The notes under the pieces are model-generated. The model made no database searches, was not told where the DNA came from, and worked only from the letters and a program-made list of their open reading frames with translations. Positions 31,624 through 33,785 of a DNA stretch of 33,785 bases are shown here, in pieces (the stretch's first letter is position 1; every line of letters begins with the position of its first letter). The stretch is from Kiritimatiellia bacterium (GTDB lineage Bacteria; Verrucomicrobiota; Kiritimatiellia; RFP12; UBA1067), in NCBI GenBank assembly GCA_016303225.1, contig JAEDMC010000005.1:1-33785 (forward strand), given 5' to 3'. Made by a program: the position numbers and the translations under genes.

Positions 31624-31764
31624 TTACATAGCAGGGTCGAGCTGGCACTGCTGACGACGCATGCAGTGCCCTTTACCCGAAGGTGCAGTATTGCTCGGGC
31701 AACCAGCGACGAACGACTGCTTCGCGGCGGACTTCGCCACGATCTGGGGTTTCTTATAAGCCAT
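31624..31764 (-). CDS. Candidate RiPP precursor peptide, 46 aa
   Basis: Too short for routine gene calling. ATG 31764 has the ribosome site AAAGGAG seven bases upstream. The peptide opens with MAYKKPQIVAKSAAKQSFVA, leader-like and basic, followed by a Cys-containing part starting GCPSNTAPSGKG, with Cys at 22, 34 and 40 and a short polar end. It overlaps the preceding 46-aa ORF by 11 bases and is followed by strong tandem hairpins. Two SPASM radical SAM enzymes with PqqD-like leader-binding ends lie downstream. A leader followed by a Cys-bearing core is what such enzymes usually cross-link. The assignment as precursor is inference from these points; no named family recognised. Confidence 0.6.
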   Translation of the reverse strand: MAYKKPQIVAKSAAKQSFVAGCPSNTAPSGKGHCMRRQQCQLDPAM

Positions 31765-31894
31765 TTCTGGCTCCTTTCTTGAGCATTTGCTCATTTGTTT
31801 GTTTCTTCACCTTTTCCGTATCCGGCACTCGCCGGGCGGAGTTCGGTAAATTCTTTTCATCAATCTGTGCGGAAGTCCGGCCTTTAGCTTTCAT
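31754..31894 (-). CDS. Small basic ORF preceding the candidate precursor peptide
   Basis: A 46-aa frame (MKAKGRTSAQIDEKNLPNSA and on to QMLKKGARNGL), lysine-rich, with AAGGCGG close to ATG 31894. Its stop lies inside the first codons of the next ORF, implying coupled translation. No family recognised; it may be a real small protein or only a leader that controls the next gene. Confidence 0.4.
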   Translation of the reverse strand: MKAKGRTSAQIDEKNLPNSARRVPDTEKVKKQTNEQMLKKGARNGL

Positions 31895-31912
31895 TCCGCC
31901 TTACAACGCATC

Positions 31913-32167
31913 CTATTGTGCAGCTTCATCTTCTCGAACATCACCCGATGGCTGTTCGTTGGCACGCTGGGCCCCTTTCGCGGCGGCTGCAGCGGCCGTT
32001 TTCGCTTCTTTGCGCTTTTTGTAGCGTTCCTTGATGATTTCCCAGATGCCTTTCCCAAGGCCCTTGAGACTGTCCTTCATCGGGCCGCAAATGATTTTCA
32101 GGATCTTCCAGCAAATTAGGAACACCATCTTCATCAGCCCAAACAGCATCTTCATGATCGTCGTCAT
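31913..32167 (-). CDS. Small membrane protein
   Basis: An 84-aa protein with one hydrophobic segment at residues 5-28 (MKMLFGLMKMVFLICWKILK, IICG), then a basic amphipathic stretch (KERYKKRKEAK), an Ala-rich run and an acidic end (GDVREDEAAQ). The ribosome site is poor. No family recognised; encoded between a second small membrane protein and the precursor-like ORFs. Confidence 0.55.
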   Translation of the reverse strand: MTTIMKMLFGLMKMVFLICWKILKIICGPMKDSLKGLGKGIWEIIKERYKKRKEAKTAAAAAAKGAQRANEQPSGDVREDEAAQ

Positions 32168-32238
32168 TTTATCTGTCTTTCTTTTTCACGTGGAATTCGG
32201 CCAGCCTGAACACCATGCCGTGTCGTTACATCCCGATT

Positions 32239-32559
32239 TCAAAAGATCCAGCGAATCACCTTGTAGAGGACAAGAACCGCGACGACTATGGCCACCTTGC
32301 CGGTGACGCCGCTCTTCCAGAGATTGGAGAACATGCTCTTGGCCTTCGCGGCGCCTTCGGCCCCTTCGTCGGCCTTGAAGTTGTCCTTGATCTCAGATGC
32401 AATGCCGCCGGCTTTTTCCCTCAGCTTGTCAAGGCCTTCCCGGGCGGCAATCATGCCGCCAAGATTATGTTCCTTGATGTACTTCAGATTCTGCTCCCGT
32501 GTCTTCGCCATTGCCGCTTTCATTTCCGCCTGCAAATCCGCCTTCTCTTCTGCTGTCAT
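32239..32559 (-). CDS. Tail-anchored small membrane protein
   Basis: A 106-aa protein starting at ATG 32559 (AGGAG nine bases upstream; an in-frame TTG nine bases earlier is less likely). The first 85 residues are helical and charged (MTAEEKADLQAEMKAAMAKT; EGLDKLREKAGGIASEIKDN) and the last 20 are hydrophobic (VTGKVAIVVAVLVLYKVIRW), so the protein should be anchored by its C-terminus. It follows the kinase gene by about 40 bp. Family not recognised. Confidence 0.65.
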   Translation of the reverse strand: MTAEEKADLQAEMKAAMAKTREQNLKYIKEHNLGGMIAAREGLDKLREKAGGIASEIKDNFKADEGAEGAAKAKSMFSNLWKSGVTGKVAIVVAVLVLYKVIRWIF

Positions 32560-32599
32560 CTTGTTCAACTCCTTTTATTCCTTTTGAATTTACCATTCT

Positions 32600-33785
32600 T
32601 TACGACTGACATTTTCGTCCTGATGCCTTTAAGATTCGCCTTGCCTCATCGACTGTGATCTGGAACACCTCGGCAAAGGTCGCCACTTCCGCGTCCGTTC
32701 GGATGCGGTCAGGGTCAAGGTGGTAGGCGAAACCACTCGACTTGTCATCTGCTGTTATGTCCTTCGTTTTCATGTTCTCCACAGTATACTCATGTTTCGA
32801 GCACAAAATATGGCGCGGGAAATGAAGATTTTTCGTTTCGCACTTTACTCCGGACCGCTTGTCGAAGTATTCAAGGTTCTCCTTCTGACGTAACGCTCGC
32901 AATTCTTCAAGGGTTTCGGGGCCTTTGAATCTGATCGTATCGGTCACATCAAACCCCTCAAAATCCCTCGGCGAGAAATCTGATGGCCGATCTTGCGCCG
33001 TAAAGTTCAAGTAAACACACCCCGACATGACATATCGGATACCGGCGCTCCTGAATGGAATGGCAGAACGATTCAGCAACACGCAATTCTCAAGGCGAAC
33101 CGTTGTACTTGCCTTTGTCGCGACAAGGTTTGCATCCAATATACCGGGGCCAACGACCCTGTATTCTCTATCCGCTTCCAGCCGGATGGGCTTCGAAAAC
33201 ACTCTTCTTTCATTGCCCAACTGCAAGACAGTAACCGCATGACCATTCGTCTGCAGGTTTTTGGCGATCTGACACCAGGCGGATTTCTCTTCGCCAACGG
33301 CAGACCAATAGCCCAAGCTCGTCGCCGCCAACAACATTAAAAGTATCCCGCTCCAAATGGAACGGCTCAACCGATTACGTCTACGAATTGCCGTGGCGAA
33401 ATCATCGACGGTCTCGTATCGTTGCGCCGGAATTGAACTTGTGGCGCGGCGGATGATGTTTTCCCATGAGCGCGAGGGCTTGCCGCCAAACGCGGCATTG
33501 GCAATTCGTCCAAGGGCGTGGATATCGGCAGCCGGAGATATCTCGCCGCCGGTCAACTGCTCTGGCGCGGCATATTCGGGCGTTCCTACGCCTACCGCTT
33601 TACCAGACACAATGGAAACATCCGTTCGTGGTCGCGCCGCGACAAATGTGTCCTTGACCAGCCCGAAGTCGATCAGCACAACGGACGCACGGGATCGGTC
33701 ACGCGGGACGCGTGACCCTACCGGTCGCCCCATGATGTTCTTGGGCTTGAGATCTCGATGCACGATACCGGAAAGATGGAGCGCA
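32600..33785 (-). CDS. Membrane Ser/Thr protein kinase (N-terminus outside window)
   Basis: The frame is open to the right edge, so the ATP-binding lobe is missing. Seen: catalytic loop HRDLKPKN at the edge, DFG in LIDFGLVKD, activation segment with GTPEYAAPEQ, and the D-x-HALG helix, all of the bacterial Hanks-type (PknB-like) family. One transmembrane segment follows (SIWSGILLMLLAATSLGYWS). The extracytoplasmic part contains repeated short strands (RVVGPGILDANLVATKASTT, then VRLENCVLLNRSAIPFRSAG) that resemble a right-handed beta-helix. It is the most upstream visible gene of the minus-strand cluster. Membership in the same transcription unit as the conjugation genes is not shown. Confidence 0.88.
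   Translation of the reverse strand, partial: ALHLSGIVHRDLKPKNIMGRPVGSRVPRDRSRASVVLIDFGLVKDTFVAARPRTDVSIVSGKAVGVGTPEYAAPEQLTGGEISPAADIHALGRIANAAFGGKPSRSWENIIRRATSSIPAQRYETVDDFATAIRRRNRLSRSIWSGILLMLLAATSLGYWSAVGEEKSAWCQIAKNLQTNGHAVTVLQLGNERRVFSKPIRLEADREYRVVGPGILDANLVATKASTTVRLENCVLLNRSAIPFRSAGIRYVMSGCVYLNFTAQDRPSDFSPRDFEGFDVTDTIRFKGPETLEELRALRQKENLEYFDKRSGVKCETKNLHFPRHILCSKHEYTVENMKTKDITADDKSSGFAYHLDPDRIRTDAEVATFAEVFQITVDEARRILKASGRKCQS

Overview
The window reads as a bacterial chromosome fragment of moderately high GC with dense coding. The gene families, the leaderless extended -10 promoters and the mix of AAA/DUF4143, radical SAM and membrane genes fit an uncultured gut-type Verrucomicrobiota/Kiritimatiellota-like genome. 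That placement is inference; no rRNA or other marker gene is present and I saw no tRNA gene.

Left part (1-10.4 kb). A large MmeI-like restriction-modification enzyme on the minus strand runs off the left edge. Next come a small frameshifted gene and a regulatory stretch of about 0.5 kb ending in a near-perfect sigma-54 promoter, preceded by three 22-bp tandem repeats placed like an enhancer. This promoter drives gltB-gltD, the two subunits of glutamate synthase. A ParE/RelE-type toxin-antitoxin pair follows.

Middle (10.4-13.3 kb). An AAA/DUF4143 ATPase gene is bracketed by two direct copies, about 0.34 kb each, of a gene interrupted by the same in-frame amber codon. Its promoter carries 33-bp-spaced iterons and has the same 13-bp core as the restriction enzyme promoter. 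Both start codons sit only 6-7 bp past the -10 box, so both mRNAs are probably leaderless.

Right part (13.3-33.8 kb, minus strand, read right to left). A Ser/Thr kinase runs off the right edge. It is followed by small membrane proteins, two 46-codon ORFs (the second a plausible RiPP precursor with three Cys and a tandem hairpin behind it), an AT-rich FRG-domain gene, a PqqD-radical SAM-SPASM enzyme, then a second such enzyme, an amidohydrolase, a membrane protein, a BacNav-type voltage-gated sodium channel, an M48 lipoprotein protease and a TPR protein. After these come another membrane protein, a JAMM protease fused to a UBC-like domain, an E2-like protein, a 62-aa protein, a ThiF/E1-like protein, ClpB, a membrane protein, a zinc ribbon and two unknown genes. 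Most neighbours from 27.8 to 13.3 kb overlap or are separated by a few bases, which suggests one transcription unit of about 14.5 kb. A DUF3800 gene, preceded by its own promoter and a structured RNA with an intrinsic terminator, is inserted on the opposite strand between the two radical SAM genes.

The most interesting content is the E1/E2/JAMM/ClpB protein-modification set joined to a voltage-gated channel, membrane protease and signalling proteins, and the RiPP-like module upstream of it. No obvious ubiquitin-like modifier with a C-terminal Gly-Gly is visible.
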